Positions 1-9,237 are shown, counted from the stretch's first letter. The stretch: 64,000 bases of DNA from Terribacillus halophilus (GCF_900101385.1 NZ_FMZB01000001.1:434001-498000), one strand, 5' to 3'. Notes: generated by a model from the sequence alone, not told the origin. Numbers and translations: made by a program.

Positions 1-353
1 GGCTGAATGGGCACATCGGGTTCAATGAACCATATACGCCATTCGAGCAGCGTACGCATGTGGTGGAACTGGACGAGACGACCAGGAAAGCAAATGCCCG
101 CTTCTTTCCTGATTTGGATGCTGTCCCGACACATGCCGTCACGATGGGGATCCAGAACATCATGGAAAGCAAAGAACTGCTCCTGCTTGTAGCAGGGGAA
201 CAAAAAGCAGCTGTATTGGAACGGCTGGTGTACGGTGATAAGACGGAAGCATTTCCAGCTTCCATCATCAAAGACCATCCGAATGTGACCATCATTGCGG
301 ATCAGGGGGCATTAAGCGGATTGAAGGCAGCGGATTATCAAACTGGGGATTGA
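1..353 (+). CDS. nagB: Glucosamine-6-phosphate deaminase, C-terminal part (gene starts before the window)
   Basis: The reading frame is open from base 3 and lacks a start codon in the window. It begins LNGHIGFNEP, the diagnostic active-site motif of NagB, followed by the family block TRKANARFF and, later, HAVTMGIQNIM. NagB is a cytosolic enzyme that converts glucosamine-6-phosphate to fructose-6-phosphate and ammonia in amino-sugar catabolism. About 117 residues remain, roughly the C-terminal half of the usual 240-270. Only the 5' truncation by the window edge is odd. No plus-strand terminator is obvious; the hairpin that follows has its T-run on the other strand. Confidence 0.93.
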   Translation, partial: LNGHIGFNEPYTPFEQRTHVVELDETTRKANARFFPDLDAVPTHAVTMGIQNIMESKELLLLVAGEQKAAVLERLVYGDKTEAFPASIIKDHPNVTIIADQGALSGLKAADYQTGD

Positions 354-373
354 TTTCCTAGGAAATAATTTGT

Positions 374-424
374 CGAAAAAAAGAAGATGTGCAGAAGTCG
401 GAATGACTTTTACACATCTTCTTC
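374..424 (-). terminator. Terminator of yvyE
   Basis: On the minus strand a perfect 10-11 bp stem (AGAAGATGTG with CACATCTTCT) is followed by a run of seven T. The upstream arm lies within the last codons of yvyE, so coding sequence and terminator overlap. A smaller nested stem AAGTC/GACTT sits inside the loop. Confidence 0.7.
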
Positions 425-1042
425 TATATATTCCTGACCGCCAAAGGTGATCTCGGCTTGTGCGTTTGTCATATCCGTCACATAGGCTTGGAATTCTTCT
501 TCTTTACCCGATTCCATGGCCACGTGCAGCACAACACGGTCGGCATAATCAATCGTGCGCAGCGTGTAGGGTGATTGTCGCAGCTCATTTTCGACTTTTC
601 CGAGCAATGTATAATCGATATGAATTTCTGCCAGCTGCATCAGCTGACGTTTTACGACACCAATTTCATCAATCGATTGGGATGCAGATCCGGAATAAGC
701 ACGTATCAAACCGCCTGCTCCAAGTTTGATGCCGCCGAAATACCTCGTCACCACAACAGCTGTATCTTTTAAGCCCTTTTTTTTCAACACTTCCAGGATT
801 GGTACTCCAGCAGTTCCGCTCGGTTCTCCATCATCACTGGCCTTTTGAATCAAGTCGTGTTCGCCGATCATATAGGCGGAGCAGTTATGGGTAGCGTCTT
901 TATGCTCTTTCTTGATTTTTTGGATGAAGGCGATTGCTTCTTCTTCCGTCTCTACGCGCATTACATGACCGATAAAACGGGATTTTTGAATGATAATTTC
1001 GTGTGAACCTTCCGTTTTTACGGTAAAATAAGTTGTAAGCAT
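410..1042 (-). CDS. yvyE: YigZ/IMPACT family protein YvyE
   Basis: This 210-residue cytosolic protein belongs to the IMPACT/YigZ family. It shows the N-terminal family blocks QKSRFIGH, THNCSAY and DDGEPSGTAGVPIL, then RYFGGIKLGAGGL and a C-terminal ferredoxin-like (DUF1949) part. The biochemical role of bacterial members is poorly defined; eukaryotic IMPACT regulates GCN2. The in-frame ATG at 1066 is upstream of the Shine-Dalgarno AAGGAGG, so I chose the ATG at 1042, about 11 bases after it, giving a start MLTTYFTV that fits the family. The gene is divergent from degS, as in B. subtilis. Confidence 0.88.
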   Translation of the reverse strand: MLTTYFTVKTEGSHEIIIQKSRFIGHVMRVETEEEAIAFIQKIKKEHKDATHNCSAYMIGEHDLIQKASDDGEPSGTAGVPILEVLKKKGLKDTAVVVTRYFGGIKLGAGGLIRAYSGSASQSIDEIGVVKRQLMQLAEIHIDYTLLGKVENELRQSPYTLRTIDYADRVVLHVAMESGKEEEFQAYVTDMTNAQAEITFGGQEYIEEDV

Positions 1043-1180
1043 CTTGCATTTTACCTCCTTGAGCACTCATTATATAAAGATAGCAGAAAATATGACGTAT
1101 TACATAGAAAAGTATCCCGCATACCCCATAAAGCAGTTGGGTAATTCGAATGATATAGCATACAAGATTGGAGTAATGAC

Positions 1181-2320
1181 ATGGGTAAAAAAATCGAAGA
1201 CAAAGCGCTCGACCGGATCATCAACGAGATGGTGGATGCTGTCGAGAACAGCAAGGATGAGATTTTTTACATAGGGGAAGAGTCGAGGATGGAATACGAG
1301 CAGCTTCTCACTGATCTGCAGCTCACGAAAGAGAAAGTGGCTGATATGATCAAGGAGGGCGACCAGCTTGAACAGAAAGTCCGCTATTCCAAGATGCGCT
1401 TGTCCGATGTAAGCCGTGATTTCGATCGCTATTCAGAAGAACAAATCCGGGAAGTGTACGAGCAGACGCATAAGCTGCAGATTGAACTGCGTATGTCCCG
1501 TGAAAAGGAAAAGATTTTACGGGAACGCCGTGATGAGATCCAACGCCGTTTACAAAGTTTGGAACTCAAGATGAAGCGCGCAGAAGGTCTTGTCGGGAAA
1601 ATCAGCGTCGTCCTCAATTATTTGAATGATGATTTCAAACAAGTTTCCCAGCTGATTCATGATGCCAAGGAAAAACAGGAATTCGGCTTGAAAATCATCG
1701 AAGCACAAGAGGAGGAACGACGCAGACTCTCCAGGGAAATGCATGATGGTCCAGCGCAGATGCTGGCGAACATCCTGCTCAGGTCTGAACTTGTCGACCG
1801 CACCTTCCGCGAAAGAAGTACGGATGAAGCGCTGCTGGAAATCCAAAATATGCGCAAGATGGTCCGCAGCTCGCTGTATGAAGTGCGCCGCATCATCTAT
1901 GATCTTCGTCCGATGGCATTGGATGACTTAGGCTTATTGCCTACCATCAAAAAGTACTTGGCCAATATCGAGGAATTCAATAATATCCATATTGATTTTA
2001 CGGCATTGAAGGCAGAAAAGCGGCTCGATCCGAAATATGAGGTGGCCTTATTCCGCCTGACCCAGGAAGCGGTCCAAAATGCGGTCAAGCATGCGGAACC
2101 GAGTACAATCAAGGTCCGCCTGGAAGTGATGCAGGATTTGGTAGTGATCAGCATCATCGACGATGGCAAAGGCTTCGATGTCACGGTGAAGAAGGAAAAC
2201 TCTTTCGGAATCATCGGAATGCGGGAACGCGTAGAGATGCTCGATGGCTCCATTACTTTTCATTCCGAAATCGGAAAAGGCACCCGGGTCTTGATCAAGG
2301 TACCGCTTACAGAAGGATAA
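1181..2320 (+). CDS. degS: Sensor histidine kinase DegS
   Basis: DegS is a soluble histidine kinase that phosphorylates DegU, controlling motility, competence, exoenzymes and biofilm genes. The 379-residue protein has a long N-terminal coiled-coil sensor region (about residues 30-180), no membrane segment, then the HisKA_3 dimerisation/phosphoacceptor block RRLSREMHDGPAQ with His188, and a C-terminal HATPase domain with the G boxes DDGKGF and GIIGMRERV. Length matches the roughly 385-residue family norm. Start ATG 1181 follows GGAGT. degU follows 158 bp downstream, the usual pair. Confidence 0.97.
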   Translation: MGKKIEDKALDRIINEMVDAVENSKDEIFYIGEESRMEYEQLLTDLQLTKEKVADMIKEGDQLEQKVRYSKMRLSDVSRDFDRYSEEQIREVYEQTHKLQIELRMSREKEKILRERRDEIQRRLQSLELKMKRAEGLVGKISVVLNYLNDDFKQVSQLIHDAKEKQEFGLKIIEAQEEERRRLSREMHDGPAQMLANILLRSELVDRTFRERSTDEALLEIQNMRKMVRSSLYEVRRIIYDLRPMALDDLGLLPTIKKYLANIEEFNNIHIDFTALKAEKRLDPKYEVALFRLTQEAVQNAVKHAEPSTIKVRLEVMQDLVVISIIDDGKGFDVTVKKENSFGIIGMRERVEMLDGSITFHSEIGKGTRVLIKVPLTEG

Positions 2321-2478
2321 AACTGGCGGTATTCAGGTAATTATGCTTATAATTAGAAGCATGTAAAATGATATTCATTTAGTCGGGATTTTTTTCACGC
2401 ACTTATATTTACCTATAACGAAGAGAAAATGCAGCAACAGATGAATAACGACAAGAACTAGTAGGAGGAGCGAACCAC

Positions 2479-3159
2479 ATGAGTACAGGAATATTATTGA
2501 TTGACGACCATAAGCTTTTTCGAGAGGGCGTCAAACGCATCCTGGAATTCGAACCGGCTTTCCAGGTTGTAGCAGAAGGCGATGACGGATCGGAAGCACT
2601 TGATCTGGTTGAAAAATATAATCCTGATGTCGTCCTTATGGACATTAATATGCCGACGACAAACGGTGTACAAGCGACAGCGGACCTGATCAAGCACCGT
2701 CCCGATATCAATGTCATCATCCTCTCCATCCATGATGATGAAAACTACGTGACACATGCTTTGAAAACAGGTGCACAAGGTTACCTGCTGAAAGAAATGG
2801 ATGCCGATTCTTTGATTGATGCTATCAAGGTTGTCAGTGAAGGCGGATCTTATTTGCATCCGAAAGTCACACATAATCTGGTGAAAGAATACCGTCGTCT
2901 TGCAGAAGAAAGCAACTCTTCCATTTCCAGCAAAATCGGCGAACATCGCCGTCCATTGCACTTGCTTACACGCAGGGAATGTGAAGTGCTGCAGCTGCTT
3001 GCTGATGGTAAGAGCAACCGCGGCGTGGCGGAAGCGTTGTATATCAGTGAAAAGACAGTCAAAAACCATGTCAGCAATATCTTGCAGAAAATGAACGTAA
3101 ATGACCGTACACAAGCAGTTGTGACAGCAATCCGCAACGGCTGGGTCGAAGTATTGTAA
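2479..3159 (+). CDS. degU: Response regulator DegU
   Basis: This 226-residue LuxR/NarL-type response regulator has a receiver domain (residues about 4-120) with the acidic pair Asp9-Asp10, phosphoacceptor Asp55 in VVLMDINMP, and the conserved Lys in LLKEMD. A C-terminal helix-turn-helix (about 160-226) contains [15 protein letters not shown] and [16 protein letters not shown]. Phosphorylated by DegS, it controls flagellar, comF and degradative genes. It starts 8 bases after GTAGGAGG. The 158-bp gap from degS leaves room for its own promoter, as known in B. subtilis, but I could not fix one. Confidence 0.97.
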   Translation: MSTGILLIDDHKLFREGVKRILEFEPAFQVVAEGDDGSEALDLVEKYNPDVVLMDINMPTTNGVQATADLIKHRPDINVIILSIHDDENYVTHALKTGAQGYLLKEMDADSLIDAIKVVSEGGSYLHPKVTHNLVKEYRRLAEESNSSISSKIGEHRRPLHLLTRRECEVLQLLADGKSNRGVAEALYISEKTVKNHVSNILQKMNVNDRTQAVVTAIRNGWVEVL

Positions 3160-3163
3160 GCGG

Positions 3164-3192
3164 AAAGTCCGGGCATGAAACCCGGACTTTTT
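3164..3192 (+). terminator. Terminator after degU
   Basis: A perfect 10-bp stem (AAAGTCCGGG/CCCGGACTTT) with a 7-nt loop and a T-run starts five bases after the degU stop codon, closing the degS-degU unit. Confidence 0.92.
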
Positions 3193-3350
3193 GTATTTAT
3201 ACAGGAGCAAAGCTAAGATAATGCCATTATATGACTGGAATCTGTGGCTCCCTATTCTACTGGATGAGATGAAATTCCTATTTGATTGATGCAAAAAGAA
3301 CAAGCATAGGGTAAGATAGAAAACAGAAAAATGTAAGGGAGACCGATAGC

Positions 3351-4193
3351 ATGAATATTGCTGTAATGACAGATAGTACAGCATATCTTACGCCAGAACA
3401 GCGAGAAGCGTTTGACATATATATGATTCCATTGCAGGTCGTTTTCGACGATGCAACGTATGAAGAGGAAGTGGATATCACTGCTTCAGAATTTTATGAG
3501 AAGGTCAAGCAGGGCAAAAGCTTGCCAAAAACATCACAGCCGGTCGTCGGAAAAGTGATCGAGCTTCTGGAAGAACTGAGCAAAACTTATGATGCCGTCA
3601 TCAGTGTGCATCTTTCCAGCGGGATCAGCGGGACATACCAAAGCATGATTGCTGCAGATGATATGGTGGAAGGAATCGATGTACATGCGTATGATTCCGA
3701 GCTGAGCTGTATGGCCCAGGGCTACTATGCACTGGAAGCGGCCCGTATGGCGAAAGAAGGTGCTTCTGTGGAACAGATTCTCACGCGATTGGATGAAATG
3801 AAAGAAACGATGGTTGCTTATTTCATCGTAGATGATCTTTCCAATTTGCAGCGTGGAGGACGTCTGAATGGTGCGCAGGCTCTTATCGGAAGTTTGCTTC
3901 AGGTGAAACCTGTTCTCCATTTCGAGAATAAAATCATCGTTCCATTCGAAAAGATCCGAACGAAGAAGAAAGCCATCAGCCGCATCAAAGCACTATTTGC
4001 AGAACAAGCATCCAGCGGGGCGAAAATGAAAGCATGTTTCATTCATGCCAACAGACCGGAAGAAGCCGACAGCCTTCGTCAGGAATTGGCGGCCGAATAT
4101 CCGAATGTTGAAGTGGATGTTTCTTATTTCGGTCCGGTAATTGGTACTCATTTAGGAGAAGGGGCAATCGGCCTGGCATGGTACAAAGTTTGA
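3351..4193 (+). CDS. degV: DegV family fatty-acid-binding protein
   Basis: The 280-residue protein has the DegV fold: N-terminal MTDSTAYL, the lipid-carboxylate motif SGISGTYQS, and a C-terminal GPVIGTHLGEGAIG. Members bind a single fatty acid; FakB proteins of the family present it to the kinase FakA. It is probably cytosolic. Whether this copy works as a FakB is not decided by sequence alone and fakA is not in the window. The location between degU and comFA is the same as in B. subtilis. Start ATG 3351 follows GGGAG. Confidence 0.9.
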   Translation: MNIAVMTDSTAYLTPEQREAFDIYMIPLQVVFDDATYEEEVDITASEFYEKVKQGKSLPKTSQPVVGKVIELLEELSKTYDAVISVHLSSGISGTYQSMIAADDMVEGIDVHAYDSELSCMAQGYYALEAARMAKEGASVEQILTRLDEMKETMVAYFIVDDLSNLQRGGRLNGAQALIGSLLQVKPVLHFENKIIVPFEKIRTKKKAISRIKALFAEQASSGAKMKACFIHANRPEEADSLRQELAAEYPNVEVDVSYFGPVIGTHLGEGAIGLAWYKV

Positions 4194-4195
4194 CG

Positions 4196-4222
4196 GGGGA
4201 GAATTTTATTCTCTCCTTTTTT
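4196..4222 (+). terminator. Terminator between degV and comFA
   Basis: A 9-bp stem with one G.U pair (GGGGAGAAT/ATTCTCTCC) and a TTT loop runs into six T. It separates degV from comFA, whose ribosome site lies only 6 bases beyond, so comFA would need read-through or a promoter inside degV. Confidence 0.75.
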
Positions 4223-4240
4223 ATAGAAAGGAGCCAGTAT

Positions 4241-5635
4241 ATGGAACTTGACCCAAAACGTTATGCCGGCAAGCGGCTATTGCGCCATGAAATACCTCTA
4301 CCGACAACAACCCTCCAACAAGCGCTTCAGCATCACCACTTCAAACAAATTCCAGCCATACGTAAAGAAAAAAGTGGTTCACACTGCAATCGCTGCAATG
4401 CGACTCAACCCCATTTAAAATTATTGACTTGTCAGATTTGTGGCGACAAGCATCTCTATTGCCGAAATTGTATTCAAATGGGAAGAGTGAGTGCGTGTGC
4501 ACATTTTTATGAATGGTCGGGTCCGGAGGCAGATTGGCCGCGTCATGACCAGCCATGTGCATGGGAAGGCACGCTCACCACGCATCAGCAGGCTGCCGCA
4601 GATGCAATCGAGCAAGCGATGAAACAGAGTGGGAAGTTGTTGGTCCATGCGGTCTGCGGTGCCGGGAAGACGGAGATGCTGTTCCAAGGTGTAACGGCTG
4701 CGCTGGAAGAAGGTAAGCGCATATGCCTTGCGACGCCACGCGCAGATGTTGTCCGGGAATTGCTGCCGCGATTCCAGCACGCTTTTCCGAAAGTAACCGT
4801 ACAGGCGCTTTACGGCGGCAGCCTGGATAAGACAGGTGATGGTCAGCTGCTCCTCGCGACTACGCATCAGCTGCTCCGTTTCTATCATGCTTTTGATGTG
4901 CTTATCATCGATGAAATGGATGCCTTTCCTTATCATGCAGATCCGATGCTCCACTTCGCCTCGGAAAAAGCCAAGAAACCAAGATGTGCTTCCATTTTCC
5001 TCACCGCAACACCACGACAAAAAGAAAAGCGGCAAATTGCCGCCAAAACACTCCCGCATGTTTTCGTTCCATTACGTTTCCATGGACAGCCACTTCCTGT
5101 ACCGGTAGCGAAGATTTGCTTCGGTTTGCATAAACAATTAAAAAAAGGAAATCTACCGAAAGGATTCACGAAATGGCTCCATAAACGGAATAATCCGACG
5201 AGGCAGCTGCTTGTATTTTTGCCCACTGTTGAACTGGCCGATACATTGCAAGCAGAAGCACAGCGCGCCCTGTATCCGTTTGCACAAAAAATTATGCCGA
5301 AAACCCGAGGTGAAACACTAATCAGTACCGTTCATGCTGCCGATATAGACAGAGAGGAGAAAGTGCAGGCTTTTCGTAATCGGGAAACAGCGATTATCTT
5401 AACGACGACCATTCTTGAACGTGGTGTCACGTTTCCTTCTGTGGACGTTGCGATTCTGAATGCCGGCCATGATGTCTTTGATGAGGCTGCGCTGGTGCAG
5501 ATTGCTGGTCGTGCCGGCCGCAGTCCTGCCGACCCGGCTGGGGAGGTTGTCTTCTTTCATGAGGGCAGGAGTGACGCAATGGATAAGGCGGTGCAGTCCA
5601 TCACAGAGATGAATCGAAGGGCCAAAAGATTATGA
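4241..5635 (+). CDS. comFA: Competence helicase ComFA
   Basis: ComFA is the membrane-associated ATPase that assists inward movement of single-stranded DNA during transformation. The 464-residue protein begins with a four-to-six-cysteine zinc module (Cys49, 52, 64, 67, 74, 77), then the helicase core: Walker A CGAGKTEM near 139-146, DEAD-type box IIDEMD near 222-227, TATPR motif III and a C-terminal ERGVTFPSVDVAIL/QIAGRAGR motif. I chose ATG 4241 because AAAGGAG lies 9 bases before it; the longer in-frame start at 4178 lies within degV. It overlaps comFC by ATGA. No comFB lies between comFA and comFC, unlike B. subtilis. Confidence 0.95.
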   Translation: MELDPKRYAGKRLLRHEIPLPTTTLQQALQHHHFKQIPAIRKEKSGSHCNRCNATQPHLKLLTCQICGDKHLYCRNCIQMGRVSACAHFYEWSGPEADWPRHDQPCAWEGTLTTHQQAAADAIEQAMKQSGKLLVHAVCGAGKTEMLFQGVTAALEEGKRICLATPRADVVRELLPRFQHAFPKVTVQALYGGSLDKTGDGQLLLATTHQLLRFYHAFDVLIIDEMDAFPYHADPMLHFASEKAKKPRCASIFLTATPRQKEKRQIAAKTLPHVFVPLRFHGQPLPVPVAKICFGLHKQLKKGNLPKGFTKWLHKRNNPTRQLLVFLPTVELADTLQAEAQRALYPFAQKIMPKTRGETLISTVHAADIDREEKVQAFRNRETAIILTTTILERGVTFPSVDVAILNAGHDVFDEAALVQIAGRAGRSPADPAGEVVFFHEGRSDAMDKAVQSITEMNRRAKRL

Positions 5636-6309
5636 CGATATGCATAGGCTGCGGTGAAACGTATCATAGCAGACCAAGCTGGTCGACTTTTTTATGGCCC
5701 GAGCGCATATCGTTGCTTTGCCCAGTTTGTGAAGCGTCTTTTCACAGATTGAAGGAATCAGGATGCCCAAGATGTATGAAACAGACAAATTCCGGTACTT
5801 GCGCAGATTGTCAGTATTGGGAGAAATCAAGTTATCGATCTGTCCTTGAGAGGAATGTATCGTTGTATGGTTATGAGCCATTTATGCAGGATTATATGGC
5901 AAGATGGAAATACCGCGGGGATTATGTGCTGGGGAAAGTGTTTGAAGCAGACTTCAAGAAACTCTTTCAACAGTATTTTCGTGATGCTAAGCATGTCGCA
6001 GTGCCTATTCCATTAAGCACAGAGCGACTTGCGGAGAGAGGCTTCAATCAAGCTGGGGAGCTGGCTGATTTTACAGGAGCAAAACGGAAGGATGTGCTGG
6101 GGAGGAAGCATGGAGAAAAGCAATCCAAGCGCAGCCGCTTGCACAGGCTGACGTCTGATAATCCTTTTTATCTATTGGCAGAACCCCCAAAATTCGCTGT
6201 ATTGATTGATGATATATACACAACAGGCACCACACTTCGGCATGCTGCTCGATTGATGAAGGAAAATGGCACCGTTTATGTGGCTGCCTGTACGCTTATC
6301 AGGGGGTAA
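5632..6309 (+). CDS. comFC: Competence protein ComFC (phosphoribosyltransferase-like)
   Basis: The 225-residue protein has paired N-terminal cysteines (4, 7; 30, 33; 45, 48; 57, 60) likely binding zinc, and a C-terminal phosphoribosyltransferase fold with the PRPP loop VLIDDIYTTGTT. It is required for efficient DNA uptake and works with ComFA. Translation is coupled: its ATG overlaps the comFA stop codon. Length is near the family norm of about 230-240. Confidence 0.94.
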   Translation: MTICIGCGETYHSRPSWSTFLWPERISLLCPVCEASFHRLKESGCPRCMKQTNSGTCADCQYWEKSSYRSVLERNVSLYGYEPFMQDYMARWKYRGDYVLGKVFEADFKKLFQQYFRDAKHVAVPIPLSTERLAERGFNQAGELADFTGAKRKDVLGRKHGEKQSKRSRLHRLTSDNPFYLLAEPPKFAVLIDDIYTTGTTLRHAARLMKENGTVYVAACTLIRG

Positions 6310-6316
6310 CTTTCCC

Positions 6317-6368
6317 ATATGACAAATGTCGTATAAACAGCGGTTTTATCACTTTATCATGCTATAAT
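6317..6368 (+). promoter_or_regulatory. yvyF promoter with upstream DegU-like half-site
   Basis: An extended -10 element TG-C-TATAAT (6360-6368) lies 58 bases before yvyF. About 30 bases upstream is an imperfect inverted repeat ATATGACA-AA-TGTCGTAT (6317-6334), whose CAAATGTC half matches 7 of 8 positions of the DegU box half-site TAAATGNC. DegU~P is known to activate the yvyF-flgM promoter in B. subtilis. The promoter element is seen; the DegU assignment is inferred. Confidence 0.5.
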
Positions 6369-6426
6369 CATACTAACAAGGGCACAAATTTGTGTACCTA
6401 TTATACTAGGAGGAGGGCGTTAGCCT

Positions 6427-6843
6427 ATGTTAGAACTAGCAAATTGCGTCCGTTGTGGGAGCGTATTCGCACGAGATTACCGAGATATTTGTCCGAATTG
6501 CCATCGAGAGGAAGAACGCTCTTTCCAAATGGTACATCAATTTTTGCGCAAACGTGAGAATCGCCAAGCAACCATCCAGCAAATCACCGAAGCAACAACA
6601 GTCCCAGAATCATTGATCATCAAATTCGTCCGTGAAAAACGGCTGCAGCCAAGCCAATTCCCGATGCTGTCCTATTCTTGCCGCAACTGTTCCAATCAGA
6701 TCACCGAAGGCGAAATCTGCGCGGATTGTAAAGATCAAATGCGCAAGGAATTGGATATTGCCCGTGAATTGGACGAAAAACGTTCAACGGCGAGTATGCA
6801 AGAGGAACGTGTGTATTATAATGCAGACCGCTCTGTGAAATAA
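6427..6843 (+). CDS. yvyF: Flagellar operon protein YvyF
   Basis: This 138-residue cytosolic protein belongs to the flagellar-operon YvyF family. It has two putative zinc ribbons: CVRC ... CPNC near the N-terminus and CRNC ... CADC near residues 80-100, separated by a helical segment resembling a small DNA-binding fold. It has been linked to flagellin/FlgM control, but the mechanism is unsettled. It starts 7 bases after AGGAGGAGG and heads the flgM operon. Confidence 0.9.
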   Translation: MLELANCVRCGSVFARDYRDICPNCHREEERSFQMVHQFLRKRENRQATIQQITEATTVPESLIIKFVREKRLQPSQFPMLSYSCRNCSNQITEGEICADCKDQMRKELDIARELDEKRSTASMQEERVYYNADRSVK

Positions 6844-6857
6844 TTCGTTAAATCGCT

Positions 6858-6884
6858 TAACATTTCCCCGATGTTGACCGATAT
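6858..6884 (+). promoter_or_regulatory. Sigma-D-type promoter before flgM
   Basis: TAAC (6858-6861), a 15-base spacer and ACCGATAT (6877-6884) match the sigma-D consensus TAAA-N15-GCCGATAT at 10 of 12 positions. It lies 43 bases before flgM, so sigma-D would drive its own anti-sigma factor, as in B. subtilis. Confidence 0.75.
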
Positions 6885-6927
6885 TCTTTGTAAGAGTGTT
6901 AAGAAGTTGGAAAGGGGTGCAGATCTT

Positions 6928-7185
6928 ATGAAAATTCAAGGTCCGAACCAATCCGGTTTCAATCCGTACACAAAACAGCTAAAGCAGCAGGCTGATTTGC
7001 AAAAGGCAAGTCAGCGCCAGGATAAACTGGAGATTTCCTCGGAAGCGAAACGCCTCCAAGAAGGCGACAAAATCCAGGCAAGCCGCAGGAGCCATGTGGA
7101 ACAGATAAAAGCCGCAGTACAAAATGGCGAGTATAAAGTCGATGCTGAGAAAACCGCTAAGAAAATGATGGATTTTTGGTCATAA
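6928..7185 (+). CDS. flgM: Anti-sigma-D factor FlgM
   Basis: The 85-residue protein has the FlgM C-terminal sigma-binding region (RRSHVEQIKAAVQNGEYKV followed by AEKTAKKMMDFW). It holds sigma-D inactive until the hook-basal body is complete. I chose ATG 6928, which follows AAAGGGG, over an in-frame ATG at 6871 that would sit inside the sigma-D promoter; the resulting MKIQGPNQ start fits the family. It is followed by flgN after 18 bases. Confidence 0.94.
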   Translation: MKIQGPNQSGFNPYTKQLKQQADLQKASQRQDKLEISSEAKRLQEGDKIQASRRSHVEQIKAAVQNGEYKVDAEKTAKKMMDFWS

Positions 7186-7203
7186 GACCCAGGAGGAGCA
7201 ACC

Positions 7204-7695
7204 ATGGCTTTACAAGCTTTATTCGAAACGATTGAAAAATTGCATAGATTGCATCGGAGTCTGGTGGAAATCAGCCGCCTCAAAACGGATCATTTGAAAG
7301 CCAATGACATGGACAATCTGCAAAAGCAGCTGCTTGCGGAGAAGAAGCATGTGCAAGCTGTATCCCAGATTGAGAAACTGCGGATCAAACAAACAGAATC
7401 ATGGGCAGTTTCTGCCGGACTTACGGTGCCGTCCACCGTTACCGAGCTTTTGGAACAGATCGCGGATCAACAGATGGCACATCAGCTGGAACAAGAGCTG
7501 ATCGGACTGACAGAGGCAGTGACGGAGCTCAAAAAGCAGGAAGCACTCAATCAGCAGCTGCTGGAGCAGTCGATGCAATTTTTGCAGATTTCACTGGATA
7601 TGCTTGCTCCCTCCATTCAATCATTGAATTACGGTACTCCCAACCAGGATCAGCAGCGACCGCAGAATCGCGCTCTATTCGACTCCAAAGCATAA
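7204..7695 (+). CDS. flgN: Flagellar chaperone FlgN
   Basis: This is a 163-residue, almost entirely helical protein with an internal LKKQEALNQQLLEQS helix typical of FlgN. It is a cytosolic export chaperone for the hook-filament junction proteins FlgK and FlgL, which are encoded immediately downstream. It starts 6 bases after AGGAGG. Recognition rests on the family pattern and gene position. Confidence 0.92.
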   Translation: MALQALFETIEKLHRLHRSLVEISRLKTDHLKANDMDNLQKQLLAEKKHVQAVSQIEKLRIKQTESWAVSAGLTVPSTVTELLEQIADQQMAHQLEQELIGLTEAVTELKKQEALNQQLLEQSMQFLQISLDMLAPSIQSLNYGTPNQDQQRPQNRALFDSKA

Positions 7696-7719
7696 CACAG
7701 GGTAAAAGGGGATAAATAC

Positions 7720-9237
7720 ATGGGATCGACATTCGCAGGATTAGAGATTGCCCGCTCCGCGCTATTTGCGCAGCAAACGGCACTATACACGACAAGCAAT
7801 AACATAGCCAATGCCAATACAGAAGGCTACACCAGACAACGTGTCAACTTCGAACAAATCTCCCCATATCCAGCCGCAGGACGCAACCGTCCGCAAGTCG
7901 TCGGCCAGCAGGGAACAGGTGTCGAGGCGGGATCGATCGAACGGATCCGCAACAGCTACCTGGATGCGCAATACCGTTCGCAAACTGGTACGGCTTCTTA
8001 TTGGAACACAAAAGCAGAAGCATTAAGCCGAATGGAAGGTATCATGAATGAGCCTTCTGATTCAGGCTTGTCTGCTGTCATGGATGATTTCTGGAGTGCG
8101 CTTCAGGATTTGTCCGCAACACCAGAGGAGTCGGGAGCACGTTCGGTTGCTTTGCAAAAAGGCGAAGCTGTTGCAGATACATTCAATTATATCTCCAACA
8201 GCCTCAGCAACGTCCGAGGCGACTTGCGTGATCAAATTGATAATGTATCCGTGAAAAGTATCAACTCCTATATGAACCAAATCAATGAATTGAACAAACA
8301 GATCGCCGACATGGAACCACATGGCATGGTGACGAATGATTTGTACGATAAACGAGATGTGCTCATCGATGAGCTCTCCTCGATGGTCAACATCAAAGTG
8401 GAATACCAGAAATCCGGCGGCCTGGCACCGACAGCGGCACAAGGCATCGCCAAGATCACTTTAGTTGATGAGCAAGGTGGAGCACAAGCGGTGTTGGTCG
8501 ACCCGGATACGAAAACGTTCAAAGAATTGTCCGTTCAATATGGACAAGATGAAAACGGTATGGAAGCTGTTCAGGGCATCACATTTGGAGATACGGAGAT
8601 TGCTTTAGAGGACTTTACATCCAAAGGTGAGCTTAAAGGCTTGATAGATTCCTATGGTTACTTGGAAAACGGAACGGTTAAAGGTACCTATCCGGAAATG
8701 TTGAAGAACCTGGATAAAATGGCCTTCAACTTTGCCCAAGCTATCAATGCTGTCCAGCAGACGGGTTATACAAAGGGTGGTACTGTATCCGGCATTGATT
8801 TCTTTGATGCTGGTGAATCCGAGTACGGCGCTGCGGCGAACATCAGTCTGTCAGCTGCCATCGATGGCAAACCAGACTTGATCGCGGCAAGTGCAGATGG
8901 TACTTCTGGTAATGGAGAAAATGCAAAAGCTCTTGCAGAAGCGATGCGCTCCCCCTTAGAAGAGTTGGGCGGTACTTCCATCAGCAGTTTTTATGAAGGC
9001 ATGATCGGCACACTAGGCGTAGATGCGCAGGAAGCGAACAGACAAGCAACTAACGCTACTTCTTTAGTAGATCAAGCAGACTTGCAGCGGCAATCCGTCT
9101 CCAGTGTGTCACTCGATGAAGAGATGACGAACATGATCAAGTTCCAGCATGCTTATAATGCGGCAGCCCGCAGCATGACAGCCGTCGATGAGATGCTCGA
9201 AACGATCATCAACAACATGGGACTGGTAGGGAGGTAA
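7720..9237 (+). CDS. flgK: Flagellar hook-associated protein 1, FlgK
   Basis: FlgK forms the first junction ring between hook and filament. The 505-residue protein has the N-terminal flagellar rod/hook motif (IARSALFAQQTALYTTSNNIANANTEGYTR region, residues about 8-37) and the C-terminal D0 block LDEEMTNMIKFQHAYNAAARSM ending MLETIINNMGLVGR. It is exported by the flagellar type III system and has no signal peptide. It lies in the flgM-flgN-flgK-flgL order, with 7 bases before flgL. Confidence 0.97.
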   Translation: MGSTFAGLEIARSALFAQQTALYTTSNNIANANTEGYTRQRVNFEQISPYPAAGRNRPQVVGQQGTGVEAGSIERIRNSYLDAQYRSQTGTASYWNTKAEALSRMEGIMNEPSDSGLSAVMDDFWSALQDLSATPEESGARSVALQKGEAVADTFNYISNSLSNVRGDLRDQIDNVSVKSINSYMNQINELNKQIADMEPHGMVTNDLYDKRDVLIDELSSMVNIKVEYQKSGGLAPTAAQGIAKITLVDEQGGAQAVLVDPDTKTFKELSVQYGQDENGMEAVQGITFGDTEIALEDFTSKGELKGLIDSYGYLENGTVKGTYPEMLKNLDKMAFNFAQAINAVQQTGYTKGGTVSGIDFFDAGESEYGAAANISLSAAIDGKPDLIAASADGTSGNGENAKALAEAMRSPLEELGGTSISSFYEGMIGTLGVDAQEANRQATNATSLVDQADLQRQSVSSVSLDEEMTNMIKFQHAYNAAARSMTAVDEMLETIINNMGLVGR

